Origin: Posidonia oceanica
Taxonomy: Eukaryota > Streptophyta > Magnoliopsida > Alismatales > Posidoniaceae
Assembly: GCA_037176725.1 (NCBI GenBank)
Contig: JAZBRS010000060.1
Coordinates: 55,828,001-55,892,000, forward strand
Reading direction: 5' to 3'
DNA length: 64,000 nucleotides
This document shows, piece after piece, positions 1 to 10,458 of this stretch. The translations under genes were made by a program, and so were the position numbers. Position 1 is the first letter of the stretch. Each line of letters opens with the position of its first letter. A model generated the notes under the pieces. That model did no database searches. It was given only the letters and a program-made list of their open reading frames with translations, and was not told the DNA's origin.

Positions 1-450
1 AACCCCTGCACAGCATTCATTTGCATACCATTTGCATTGCATGCATCGTTTTCGCTTTTTGTTTCCTCGAGCATGTAGTATAGGACTTCCTCTTCTTATC
101 TATCAATTCCGTTCCTCCTTTCGCGTATTCCCAAGTGTTTTGTGTCGTGTTTCCCCTGGATTCACCACTTATTGCGACTTTCTTCCCCCTTTTCCACGAT
201 CCGATCGCGCCGCGAGCTCTGGGCAGCGTGCGAGACACATCGTGGGGCGGTTTAGTGGGAAACAGTCGCGAAGCGGTGGTAATCCCTCCACTTGCTTATT
301 TTCCCCATTGTAGGTCTTCACACCTACTCTGCGTGGCCCTTAAACAGTGTCTGTACTCACACACGCACTGTTTGCTTCTCCTTTCGCTTTTCTTTTCCTC
401 TCTCTTTGCATTTGCATCTGTATGGTTTCGCCGAGGTTTTATTCTGCTGC

Positions 451-830
451 TTTTGGCACCATTTTGCGTGCCCGCTTCGCTTTTGGCACCGTTTTGCGTG
501 CCCGCTTCGCTTTTGGCACCGTTTCGCGTGCCCGCTTTGTCTTTGGCACCGTTTCGCGTGCCCGCTTTGTTTTCGGCACCGTTTTGTGTGCCCGCTTTGT
601 CTTTGGCACCGTTTCACGTGTCGTGCTCGCTTTGTTTTTGGCACCGTTTTGCGTGCCCGCTTTGTCTTTGGCACCGTTTTGTGTGCCCGCTTCGCTTTTG
701 GCACCGTTTTGCGTGCCCGCTTCCTTTTGGCACCGGTTCACGTGCCCGCTTTGTTTTTGGCACTGTTTTGCGTGCCGATCTTGTCTTCTTGCACCGTTTT
801 GCGTGCCGTTCTCGTTTCTCGCATTGTTTC
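451..830 (+). repeat. 30-bp tandem repeat inside LTR copy 1
   Basis: About 12 units built on ttttggcaccgttttgcgtg plus ten more bases, starting at 451, 481, 511, 541, 571, 601 and onward, then degenerating toward 830. The 30-bp period is a multiple of three, so any frame without a stop stays open. This explains the overlapping open frames on both strands. Confidence 0.9.
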
Positions 831-1120
831 GTGTGTTTTACGCCGTTTTCTCTTGCATGTCGCCTGCATCTGCATGGTTTTACCGTTGTTTTGCTTTTCC
901 GCTTGCATTTGCATATAGGGCAGTGATGCTTACTGCTTGGAGTTCTCACGAGCCAGGTTTCGCCCGGTTCGGAACACAGACAGCGTTGCTGAGCACTTAG
1001 ATTGCACGTTTACTTTCTTGCATTGCATCCCACCACTTAGAGCACACCTATGAGCATTCATTCTGGCATTCATTGGCATTTAGGTATTCAAATCTGCATT
1101 TCCCTGCGTATGCGAGCGTA

Positions 1121-1190
1121 AGCCTAGAAAGACCGATTCTCAGGCGTGTCGGGGGTGCCTAACACCTTCCCCGCGCGTAACAGGAGTCCT
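1121..1190 (+). other. Conserved 70-bp LTR block
   Basis: Runs from agcctagaaagaccgattct through GTGCCTAACACCTTCCCC to aacaggagtcct. The same block is found at about 3000-3070 and 6957-7027 on the plus strand, and at about 11963-12032, 24872-24941, 32764-32835 and 50573-50642 on the minus strand. It is the best conserved stretch of otherwise divergent LTRs and lies roughly 290-380 bp before the LTR end. Its role is unknown; a transcript 3'-end or other RNA-level signal is possible. Confidence 0.85.
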
Positions 1191-1944
1191 TGCCCAGTCT
1201 TTTGGCTCGCATTGACCATATCGCCCTTATCCTAGGCATGAGTCATCTCATTTGCATGTATTTGCATTTGTTTTCCTTTGCATTGCTTTGCTTTGCATTT
1301 CTTGCTTGGTTTTGCATGTTAATTCACGCATTTCCCTCGGTTTTCCTTGTCTCCCGATAATAGACACGGTGGCGACTCTGATTTGTCTTATATTCTTCTT
1401 TTCTTACATTTTCTCCTCTATTTTAAGTGTTTTCGAGTTGAGCCCTCCTCCTCGGACCTCGCCGCCAATAGTAAGCCTGATTCTGATTGGGATTACTACA
1501 TAAGTCCTTCTGAATCATTGCATATCATTTGTTGCATTTGCATGCATTGTTTTCGCACCTTGTTTTCCGCGCATGTAGATTAGAGCTCCTCCTTTTGCCT
1601 ATCTACTCTACTTCCTCCTTTCGCGTCTTCTTAGTGCCTTTGGGTTGAGTTTTCCCTCGGATTCACTACTGATCGCGGCCTTCTTCCCCCTTTTCCATGA
1701 TCCGATTGCACAGCGAGCTTTGGCAGCGTGCGAGACACATCGTGGGACGATTTAGTGGGAAACAGTCACAGAATAGTGGTGATCCCTCCACTTGCTTCCT
1801 TTCCCCTTTGCAGGTCTTCACACCTGCATTGTGTGGTTCTTCCGGTGTTTGTTCTTACACCCACCCCACTTATCTCTCCTTTGCATCTGGGCTGGCAGCC
1901 CTAACTGCCCGGTTGACGCCCGTCATGTCGTCTAATCTTCCCCT

Positions 1945-2450
1945 TGCTTGTCATACCCCTGCATTACGTGGCTTTTTTCGATGTTTTGCTTTTACGTTTG
2001 CATCGCTCGTTTTTTGCCTAGATTTGCTTTCGCCTCTGCTTGTCGTACCCCTGCATTGCGTGGCTTTTCCAATGTTTTGCTTTTACGATTGCGTTGCTTG
2101 TTTTCTGCCTGGATTTGCTTTCCCCTTTGCTTGTCATACCCCTGCATTGCGTGGCTTTTTTCTATGTTTTGCTTTTACGTTTGCATCGCTCGTTTTTTGC
2201 CCGGATTTGTTTTCACCTTTGCTTGTCGTACCCCTGCATTGCGTGGCTTTTCCGATGTTTTGCTTTTACGATTGCGTTGCTTGTTTTTTGCCCGGATTTG
2301 CTTTCCCCTTTGCTTGTCGTACCCCTGCATTGCGTGGCTTTTCCAATGTTTTGCTTTTACGATTGCGTTGCTTGTTTTCCGCTTGGATTTGCTTTCCCCT
2401 TTGCTTGTCATACCCCTGCATTGCGTGGCCTTTCCGATGTTTTGTTTCGT
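1945..2450 (+). repeat. 91-93-bp tandem repeat, about six units
   Basis: Units begin at gcttgtcrtacccctgcatt, at about 1945, 2038, 2129, 2221, 2312 and 2403. The spacing is 91-93 bp. Units fall into two alternating subtypes (for example tacgtttgcatcgctcg against tacgattgcgttgcttg), which suggests amplification as dimers. Confidence 0.88.
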
Positions 2451-2710
2451 TTTGTTTCTTGCACCGTTTTGCATGCCGACTTTGTTTCTTGCACCGTTTT
2501 GCCTGCTTATTTTGTTTCTTGCACCGTTTTGCATGCTTGCTTTGTTTCTTACACCATTTTGCGTGCCGACTTTGTTTCTCGCACCGTTTTGCGTGCCGAC
2601 TTTGTTTCTCGCACCGTTTTACGTACCGGCCTTGTTTCTTGCAACGTTTTGTGTGCTTGCTTTGTTTCCTGCACCGTTTTGCATGCCGACTTTCGTTTCT
2701 CGCACCGTCA
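2451..2710 (+). repeat. 30-bp tandem repeat in LTR copy 2
   Basis: About nine units of tttgtttcttgcaccgtttt plus gcatgccgac, in exact 30-bp register (two per 60 bases). It resembles the 451-830 array in sequence (gcaccgttttgcgtgc) and in position within the LTR, so the array predates the split of the two copies. Confidence 0.9.
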
Positions 2711-3339
2711 TGTGTGTTTGCTCCTGTTTTCCCTTGCATGTTGCTTGCATTGCCTAGTTTTACCGCCGTTTTGTTTTATCGCCTGCATTTGCATATAGGG
2801 CAGTGATGCTTACTGCCTGGAGTTCTCACGAACCAGGGTTCACCCAGTTTGGAACACAGACAGCGTTGCTGAGCACTTAGATAGCACGTTTAATTCCTTG
2901 CACGCATTCCATCACTTAGAGCACACCTATGAGCATCTAATTAGGCATTCATGGCACTTAAGCATTCAAAGCATGCATTTTCCCTCAAAAGCGAGCGTAA
3001 GCCTAGAAAGACCGCTTCTCGGGCGTGTCGGGGGTGCCTAACACCTTCCCCGCACGTAACAGGAGTCCTTACCCTTTCTCTGGCCCGTAATGACCCTTTT
3101 GCCCTCGTCCTTGGTACGAGATATCCTCTTTGCATAGCATTTGCATTGAATTGCATCTTCTTGTGTGGTTTTGCATGTTCTTTCATGCATTTCCCTGGTT
3201 TTCCTCGTCTCCCGATTGAATAGACTAGGTGGCGACTCCCTTTTTCCTTATCTTTCCCTTCTTCGTGTCGCTCCATCCGTGAAAACCTCTCCCATTCGGA
3301 CCCCCTCCGGTCCAGATCTGTGGGATCGGGCATTTCACA

Positions 3340-4310
3340 ATAGTATATAATTTCTTATCCAAATTCCACTCCAAAATACAGGTTTTCAACCATTCATCTA
3401 AAGCTTCACCAGTATGGGAGGATTCTGTATGGTGAAAAGCAATGATTTTCTTGTGTAAGACCCAATCATCATCCAAGAAATGACAAGAAACACAATAGTT
3501 GCCAAGGTTTTGATGATCTGAAGTCCACAAATCAGTTGTGATGCTAACTTTACTACTATTACGCTCAAGCATCTTATACAGATTAACCTTCTCTTCCTTG
3601 TAAACTTTCATACAATCAGCCTTAAGAGTATTTCTAGAGCGAAATTTGTATGTAGGGCAAATAAGAGAGCACCATGATCTGAAATACTCATATTTAGGAA
3701 AAAGGAAGGGTAAATCATGCTTCATGATCATATTTGCAAATATTGACCTTTCAACATCAACATCAAATTTATAAAGACCTATTCTTGATGTAGGGCAGCC
3801 ACTACTAGTACTTGTAGACATAGCAAGAATTTTTTGTCTGATATCTTCTCGTGGCCTACTAACACATATTTTAGTATGATTATTGAGATGAGTGATACCT
3901 TTGGTGCTTCTACCATCAAATACTGTCTTGCAATAGTTACAAGTAGCTTTCACTGAACCATCTTCAATTACTTCTTGTGTAAAATGTAACCAAGCTTCTA
4001 ATTTTAGTTTCTTTTGACACTTAGGCTCCTTGGAATCCGCAGTAGCAACCACATCACGAGAATTAACACTAGGAATTGATGGAGTTGTAATGACATTTGG
4101 AGTGCAAGCTCGACTTTGACCAATAGGGGCTTCCTTTGATTGAACATTAACCATGATTTCCAATTCTATATTGAAAAACCATGTAAAAGAATTAGAAAGA
4201 ATAATAATCAAGATTTCTAATTTTTTATCAAAAGAATACAATCAAAAGAATGTATAACCTGTGTTGGATTGTAACTCCTTGCTACTAGTAGAAGTTGTTC
4301 TCTTGGTCAT
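3340..4310 (-). pseudogene. hAT-family transposase, 5' part only
   Basis: A truncated start of a hAT (Ac-like) transposase gene. Exon 1 runs from the ATG at 4310 to 4259. An intron of 93 bp follows (4258-4166; GT donor after CACAG, AG acceptor after a T-rich tract). Exon 2 runs from 4165 to 3340. Splicing keeps the frame through a split GAA codon. The protein shows a BED-type zinc finger (CNYC, then HLNNH about 20 residues later) near residue 75 and, around residue 230, the TTDLWTS motif holding the first catalytic Asp of the RNase H-like fold. It stops at about 290 residues where the LTR at 1501-3339 joins; hAT transposases usually have 600-800 residues. The dimerisation region and the catalytic Glu are missing, so it cannot be active. 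Confidence 0.85.
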
Positions 4311-4518
4311 CTTTAAAAGATTATCACCCTATATTAGAAAAACAAAACAAATAATACAATTATACAAGTATAAGATTAAAAGATTGAATACTAGATATGC
4401 CAAATACAAAAGTCAATAAACAAATTGGACAAACTACTCATAGTCAGATAAAATCAACATAAACATGTCATGAGGGGAAATTGGGTTGTGTAGATAAATC
4501 AACAATGACATTACCAAC
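4311..4518. other. AT-rich sequence upstream of the hAT gene
   Basis: Presumed 5' untranslated region of the hAT element, interrupted at 4519 by the solo LTR. No other signal is visible. Confidence 0.4.
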
Positions 4519-5778
4519 TGTAGACACCCCATTTTGACATCTGGCGGCGGAACAAACTTGGAGGAACGAGCTCGGAAGCAGCGGATTCAAACTTTCCACC
4601 AAAAACCCTCAAAACCAGCCTTTTCACCCAAACCGACCCAAAACCCCACTTTCAACCCAAAACCTACCAAACCAAACCTGACCTAAGCCCAAAACCCATT
4701 GGTGGCTTAAGGACTAGGCAGTGGGCCTAGATTTCACTATTCAGGCCCAGCCCACTGAGTTGCAGGCTTAGTCGCCACTCACAGAGGTGACTAGACCCTG
4801 TCGCCACTCGCAGAGGTGACTAGATCCTGTCGCAACTCTTAGCGGCGACTGGGTTTGTCGCCAGCGAGACCGGCAATTTTTCTGCAACTTAGGCCATGGC
4901 TTGAACTTTCCTGCGTGGCTGCTACCGGTCGTCGACCACCATCCTCACCTGCCACCCTGTCCCCTTGGCCACTTACTCGCCCACTACCTCCACGCGCTAC
5001 GTGCCAAGGTCTACTAACTCCCTGGCACGGCGTCCACTCCTCGTCGGTGGCCTTCCCGCTCTCTCCACTCTCACTGACTGGCCACCTGCAACCCTACTAC
5101 CGACGACTTCGTCGTCCTCACCCCTGCACCCACACTTACTTCCTCGATCTCATAGCCCTCTCACAGCCTCTCACTGCCTACTTCTTTGCCACCATTGGCT
5201 TCTGCCAGAGCCAATAGGGTGGAGAGGAAGAACCCAATTCCGGCAGGGCGACCCATTCTCCACTTTCCTCCCTTGCCGCTTGATCCAGAGCGATGCAAGG
5301 TGATTGAGAACCATTCTCCAGCTCCACCACATTCGCTTAAGGATTTCACATCCTTCACTAGCCTCCCACAGCCATTGCATAGCCTCGTCGTGCCTTCGTG
5401 GTCCGTCGGAACCCATCGCCGGCCACACCTTTGTCATACTCCCAACAACAACCACAGCCCATGTCACGCACTCCCAGCAATCCCCACACATTCCTTGCAT
5501 CCCGTCCATCCTTCCCACGGCCTCAAACCACTGCGAACAACCCCGCAGCCACCGCGCAACCGAGTTCGCCGCCCCTCCTTGCCGCCACCAGCCGACATCC
5601 CCTAGAAACCACTCCACGACACCAAACGCTGCCAAACTCCGCATACACCTCTGCAACGTCGCCACGAACGCAGCCCGATCAACCCGAGCGCCCACCGCTG
5701 CCTCCAGCACTGCCGTGACCTCCACGTCGGTGCGCTCTGACGAGCTAGGTCGAAGAGCACAACCGTGCACCCCCGCAG

Positions 5779-5784
5779 GTGAGT
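5779..5784 (+). promoter_or_regulatory. Candidate 5' splice site at the end of a GC-rich LTR block
   Basis: CAG followed by GTGAGT, a full plant donor consensus, sits exactly where the GC-rich, exon-like part of the solo LTR gives way to T-rich sequence. The LTR of element A has GTAAGT at the corresponding edge on its own strand. Use of the site is inferred. Confidence 0.4.
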
Positions 5785-5877
5785 AATCCCTCATGCTTGC
5801 TTTTTAGCTATTTAGTTATATTTTATCATGCTTGCTTCATCGTGTTTGGCCTTCTTCTCTGGCACCAGAGGACTGCC

Positions 5878-6143
5878 AGGTTAGGCACCGTCGTAAGCGG
5901 CGACTAACCTACACCTCCGATTGCTGGCTGGACGGACTTTCGGCCACCGCTCCGGCCGACCCAGAGCTCCATTTTACTTACTTTTTGCATGTCTGTGATT
6001 GTGAATGTTTACTCTACATGTTTGCATAGTTAGATCATTGTTTTGCGTAGCCATGGGTTCCTGATTTGGTCCCAAACTTAACTGTTTGGAACACCTGAGT
6101 TGCAGTGTTGTCGCCGCTAACACCGACGACTCACCTGTAACTC
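5878..6143 (+). repeat. Nested-stem modules in the solo LTR
   Basis: Module 5878-5910 has outer arms AGGTTAG and CTAACCT around an inner GTCG/CGAC stem. Module 6097-6143 has outer arms GAGTTGCAG and CTGTAACTC (one wobble) around an inner GTCG/CGAC stem. The starts are 219 bp apart. A third, weaker one lies near 6336-6390, and a degenerate cluster of gtcgccactcgcagaggtgac units lies at 4769-4870. Confidence 0.6.
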
Positions 6144-7317
6144 TTGGCCGTTCCTCTGGCCAACCTTTGGACCGTCGTATCTTGCGACCTATGCATCCAT
6201 TTTACAGTTTGTTTGCATGCTTGTATTCCAGATCATGCCATCTACATGTTCATGCATTTAGTTTGCCATTTTACATCCATTAGCTAGCTTGATTTCGGTC
6301 ATGAAGGTCACTATTTGGTTAGTACTGTGCATGCCTCTGTCACCAGTTGTGCAGGCGACATGCTCAGGCACCACTCACACCGGCGACTGAGGTCGTTGCT
6401 GCTCTGACAGGTGCCATGTGCCTCGCTGATCTCATCGGCGACATGCACTGCCACCGCTCAGGGCGACGACCAAGGCCTGTAGTTCAGATAGTGGCTGAGC
6501 CACCCTTGTTTGCCGCTTCGCGCCTTGTTAATCCACTCGCCTGTTTACTGATTTGCTTCCCGAGCTTGTTTATTGTCGCTTTGCAGCATTTTCGCTTTGA
6601 TCTAGTCTTCTAGCACGTTTTACAAAGCCTGCATCTTTTACAAACCCATGTCGCATGTCGCTTTGCATTGCATGGTTTTATCCGTTGTTTTGTTTTCCGC
6701 CTGCATTGCATTAGGGCGATGATGCTTACTGTTTGGAGTTCTTATGAACCAGGGCTCATCTGGTTCAGAACACTGGCAGTGCTGCTGAGCACATAGGCTG
6801 CACATTTAATTTCCATCTTGCATCATGGTATCTTAAGCATGTAATTAGACAGGTAAAGCATGTAATTAAGCATTCATAGCATAGCATAGCATCCCTTCGC
6901 CCTCGAGCGTACAGTAAAGGCAAGCAATTGCTGACATTCTTGCATATGCGAGCGAGAAGCCTAGAAAGACCGATTCTGGACGTATCGAGGGTGCCTAACA
7001 CCTTCCCCGTGCGTAACAGGAGTCCTTACCCTTTCTCTTGACACGTAATGACCATTATGCCCTCATCCTAGGCACGAGTCATATCATTGCATCCCTTTGC
7101 ATGTTTTTTCATGCATTTCTCTGGTTTTCCTTGTCTCCCGATTTATTAGACTAGGTGGCGACTTCGAATTTGCTTTATCTTTGTTTTTCCTCTTTTTTCA
7201 GTGTTTTCGAGTAGAGTTTCCTTCCTCGGATCCACCCGCTCATAGTGGCCTATTTTTGGTCGATGCACGCGAGCTTTGGTATCGTGCATGGATGTGCTGA
7301 TTTTCAGGGTTACTACA

Positions 7318-8939
7318 CGACAATCATAGGATCGACACATAATTAACTTCAATCGTTGCCTCATCCCATCTCATTCTAATAGTATTATTCATCACCACCA
7401 AACACAAAACAAAAGATAAACAAATAGAATCCAATGAGTTCTCAGACCTTACGAATGAAGAAGAATGGGTTTGTCGAGAGCAATTTTGGAGTTATATAAA
7501 ATAAAATATAATTTCCAAGTAGATAAGAAAGCTACCAAAAGTTGAATGGAAATAAAATTAAATTGCAAGGGAAGGGAATTCAAAATGCATTCTATTCCAA
7601 GCGGTTACATGATTCTGTTCTGGGTAGGTCTGCTAAGTGCTAACCTAACAAATGGTCTACGAACATATATAAATATGTTCATACCTATTTTCGAGTTTAT
7701 TTAAGATACAAATCAACATGCTCGTGTTTGATCTTCCTCGTTTTGCATTAAAATATGGAACTTCCGTGAAATCTTCGTATACACTTTAGGTTCACTAATT
7801 TCAGTCTTGCTTCACCCAGTGATATTCCTTATCTTGAAAGAATCTTGGGCTCTTTCCCTATTATTAAGAAATTAAACCATTTTTCTCAGAAACCCACATC
7901 AGTAAAAACAAAAACTAACAACAAGAAGAAAAAAAATGCAAAGGTCTGCTTCTCTAATTACAAATCATCAAGGCTTTCCAACGACTTACAAAAAGAAGAA
8001 GAAGCAGTGAAGAAGAAGATGTTGATGAGCTCAGAAAGAACGTAGCGAATAGAGACAAGTGTTTGAATCATTTCCAAGAATCATACAAACAAGACATGCT
8101 CTAAACCCCATACTACCCAAGAGGGAACTAGTGTCTTCTTGAAACACCCAACATTGATTTGGAAAACCCATCAAAGTGCTTAGCATAAACATGGCCTGCT
8201 AGCACATAAATCATTGTTCTTACCAATACAGCAAAGAAAAATCGAAGTGAGGTGAACCTACTATTCTATATTTTCAAATCTTAATTAATAAGCCATACAT
8301 AAATGTACTTAGGGAGGGGCGTGTCTTATATATATATATATATGTTGTCAAAAAGAAATTAAACCCATTCTTTCTTGGGGCTTCAGACTCTTTTTTCATT
8401 CGTAGCCATTATTTCAGACACCTTCAGAATAAGCAATCACCGTGGAATAATTGGCAACAACGGAGGAGGAGGAGTGGAGGACTCATCGAGCTACTAGCCG
8501 TGATTAAGCAAGGAGCGACTATCGTCCGGCGAGGAGCGGAGGAGGAGGAGGGGAAGCGGCTGCCGGAGGAGGAGGATGTCAGATCCGATGCAGAGGAGGA
8601 GGGGAATGTGCCAGAGATGAGCCACCGCTTTGAGTGGAGGAGGAGGGGGGATTCGCCTGATGAGGAGTGGAGGAGGAGGACGGCGACGAGGAGTGGAACT
8701 GTGGAAGAAGAGGAAGCCGGCAGCCACTTTTTTTTTTTTTTTTGCTAACAGGAAGCCGGCCCGCACTTGTTAGGTTAGGGACTTAGGGTTTTAGGAATAT
8801 ATATATTATATAAATGTAAATTTTTCAAAGATAGGATTTAGATTTTTATTTATTAATTATTAGATACTTATGTCTTAAGTTTTACATGTAAATAGATTAA
8901 TTAATTTAAAATAAATAAATAATATTATTAAATTTTAAG
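7318..8939. other. Continuation of the hAT element, no gene recognised
   Basis: If the hAT element begins at 9102 on the minus strand, this is its 5' region upstream of the transposase exons. It holds an AT dinucleotide run at about 8328-8342 and a T run near 8728-8743. Short open frames here have no recognisable features. Confidence 0.35.
8464..8710 (+). repeat. Purine-rich GGAGGA tract
   Basis: A degenerate gaggagga microsatellite of about 250 bp. The 82-codon and 90-codon frames across it are products of the repeat. Confidence 0.7.
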
Positions 8940-9102
8940 ATTCGGATATTTTCGAATCGGTTGTATCAACATTTGTATTCGATTTGATTTTTTTTTCGAA
9001 TTCGAATTCGGTCCGTCGGATATTTTTTCGGATAAAAATTCGAGAATTCGGATGCGGATTCGGAACGGATCTTCAGATATTTTCGGATTTCTGACACCCC
9101 TA
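8940..9102 (-). mobile_element. Terminal region of a hAT-like transposon
   Basis: Read on the minus strand it starts TAGGGGTGTCAG and continues with many attcgga/tccgaa subterminal motifs, the usual appearance of plant hAT ends. The adjacent gccacaat (9103-9110) would be one copy of the 8-bp target duplication; the other copy is not in the window. It has the right orientation to be the 5' end of the element carrying the transposase at 3340-4310, but it could belong to a separate non-autonomous element. Confidence 0.45.
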
Positions 9103-9480
9103 GCCACAATGACCGCAGCATAGAAAACATGATGCATCTCCCCATAGGAGCATGCATCCACAACTCAAACACCAAAACTACTGAAAACTCAATACAACAT
9201 GGAGTACTCAGCTATCTTGAGTATTCAAAACCACACAGTCTAAACCCATGCACTCTTTGTACGGAATAGACAGCCAACGGTGTTTGAATGTTCTCTATCG
9301 CAAACAGCACACCCACAACAACCACCAAACCAAACAACAGTGTGTCGTATTGCCCGCCGTCAAGCAACCAACACTGGCTACAAGCAATTACCAAACTGCA
9401 CTACCACGGAAAAGCCACTCTGTGAGGAGTTTACCTGTCCCGGCGTCCCTCCTCTCTGATGGACCTTCAACAAAACTAAC
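9103..9480. other. Unassigned spacer
   Basis: No coding, repeat or element signal recognised. It may be the only non-transposon sequence in the left half of the window. Confidence 0.3.
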
Positions 9481-9835
9481 TGTAAATATCCCATTTTCGC
9501 ATTTCTGAGAGTGCATAGAGGATAGGAACTTCCGAGGCATCCTGAGTCACATAACTAAGGCTTAATAACACATTTCCTAGATTTTCTGCGATTTACTTAA
9601 AAACATCACTTGATTTTACTCGACTCAGGATCGTTGGCTATGGCAAAGCTAACGCACTCAGACTCAGAGCAAGTCCGAGTACCTTGAGTACCCCTTATTT
9701 CTACTTAGATTAGTGGCAGAGCTGAGTTAAAGAAGGTGTTTTTATGATTTCATAGACTATCTGAAGTTTTCTGGTTTTTTATCATATTTCTCGGATTAAT
9801 ATAAAAGACAGGGTTAAAAATGCAAAAAGACCGAC

Positions 9836-9888
9836 TAGTTGCCTTCTGAGGTGGTGACATGGACAGGTGCCATGGATAGTGGCGACTG
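9836..9888 (+). repeat. Nested-stem module in the left-arm LTR
   Basis: Outer arms AGTTGCC and GGCGACT (one wobble). The matching place in the right arm (about 30770-30856) has AGTCGCC and GGCAACT, so the wobble falls at a different pair there. Confidence 0.5.
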
Positions 9889-10246
9889 GAAATATAGACG
9901 CTAAAGAGATAGGCGACTAACAACCTCTCTCTCTCTCTCGCCTAATAAGCAATATCCTAGACATTAATATAACATATGGGGGCTTTATAAATTATTATAA
10001 CGTTTTTTCCGTAAATTATCAATATTTCCATGATTTTCAAATATTTAATATATGATATAACACAAAAAAATCATATAATTAATTAAGGAATAAATCTAGA
10101 AAATCCTAGGTGGCTTCCAAATTAAGATCTAGATTTTTTAACACGTTTTTTAAATCTAAGATTTATCTCCTAAAAATCAGTAGCATATCTAGGATTTACT
10201 TCCTTAGAGATAGAAGTATATCTAGATTTGGCCTGGAATAGTGCAA

Positions 10247-10279
10247 CAGCTAGACGCCTGCTTTGCAGGCAACTAGCTG
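10247..10279 (+). repeat. Nested-stem module in the left-arm LTR
   Basis: Outer arms CAGCTAG and CTAGCTG (7 bp, perfect) enclose an inner hairpin GCCTGC-TTT-GCAGGC. A further hairpin, GTCGCCT and AGGCGAC with a 7-base loop, lies at about 10356-10377, some 75 bp before the TATA box. Confidence 0.65.
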
Positions 10280-10450
10280 ACATGGACTCCGTTGACCTGG
10301 TCTTGCGGAATTTCCATGGCTTTTCCACGACCTTTTCGGGAGATATTTGTGCCGGTCGCCTGCCTATGAGGCGACTAGCCATAAATAACAGTTCTCTTCT
10401 AGAAGCTTCTAGAACCTTCCTAGATATGAGCCACCCGTGTCCCACGAACC

Positions 10451-10458
10451 TATAAATA
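10451..10458 (+). promoter_or_regulatory. TATA box of the left-arm LTR
   Basis: TATAAATA within cctataaataga. The inverted arm has the same motif on the minus strand at 11625-11632. Confidence 0.65.

Larger units (their letters stand above)
1..1500 (+). mobile_element. 3' part of a long Tat-type LTR (copy 1)
   Basis: The window opens inside this LTR, which ends in TACTACA at 1500. It shares, in the same order, the landmarks of the complete LTR of element A (which lies on the other strand): the segment around 221-243 (ggcagcgtgcgagacacatc), the segment near 912 (gcatatagggcagtgatgct), the conserved block at 1121-1190, a TGGCGACTC copy at 1370-1378, and the last bases (cctgattctgattgggat). The open frames here come from the 30-bp repeats and are not genes. 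The rest of the element lies to the left of the window. It may have inserted into copy 2, because copy 2 starts at 1501 at about the LTR position where the window begins, but that is inference. Confidence 0.8.
1501..3339 (+). mobile_element. 5'-truncated Tat-type LTR (copy 2)
   Basis: Repeats the order of landmarks of copy 1: the cgtgcgagacacatcgtggg segment near 1728, atatagggcagtgatgctta near 2792, the conserved block at about 3000-3070, and TGGCGACTCC at 3230-3239. It ends in GGGCATTTCACA at 3339, matching the minus-strand end of the LTRs of element B. The next base is hAT transposase sequence, so this LTR or its parent element inserted there. The copy is cut on the left exactly where copy 1 ends. 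It differs from copy 1 in its internal repeats (91-bp and 30-bp arrays). Confidence 0.8.
4519..7317 (+). mobile_element. Solo LTR, Tat type, 2.8 kb
   Basis: Starts TGTAGACACCCCATTTTGAC, the Tat LTR head seen elsewhere in the window, and ends GTTACTACA. It contains the conserved block at about 6957-7027 and a PBS-like TGGCGACTT at 7156-7164. No internal region adjoins either end and hAT-like flanking sequence lies on both sides, so it is read as a solo LTR left by recombination. The flanking pentamers (ccaac and cgaca) do not match, so the target duplication has decayed or the end is slightly misplaced. The GC-rich part (4855-5780) is open in several frames but shows no recognisable protein. 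Confidence 0.8.

Noticed and set aside
135..926. Long overlapping open frames (208-263 codons) on both strands
   Set aside because: They run through the 30-bp repeat, whose period is a multiple of three; compositions are Phe/Cys/Arg-rich without any domain and all frames are open at once.
1697..2806. 369-codon open frame
   Set aside because: It crosses 91-bp and 30-bp repeats, is open in three frames, and lies inside an LTR.
4855..5786. Host gene fragment in the Pro-rich frames
   Set aside because: Lies wholly inside a solo LTR; no domain, several frames open together.
8328..8342. AT dinucleotide run as an origin or regulatory element
   Set aside because: Short simple repeat, common in plant intergenic DNA.
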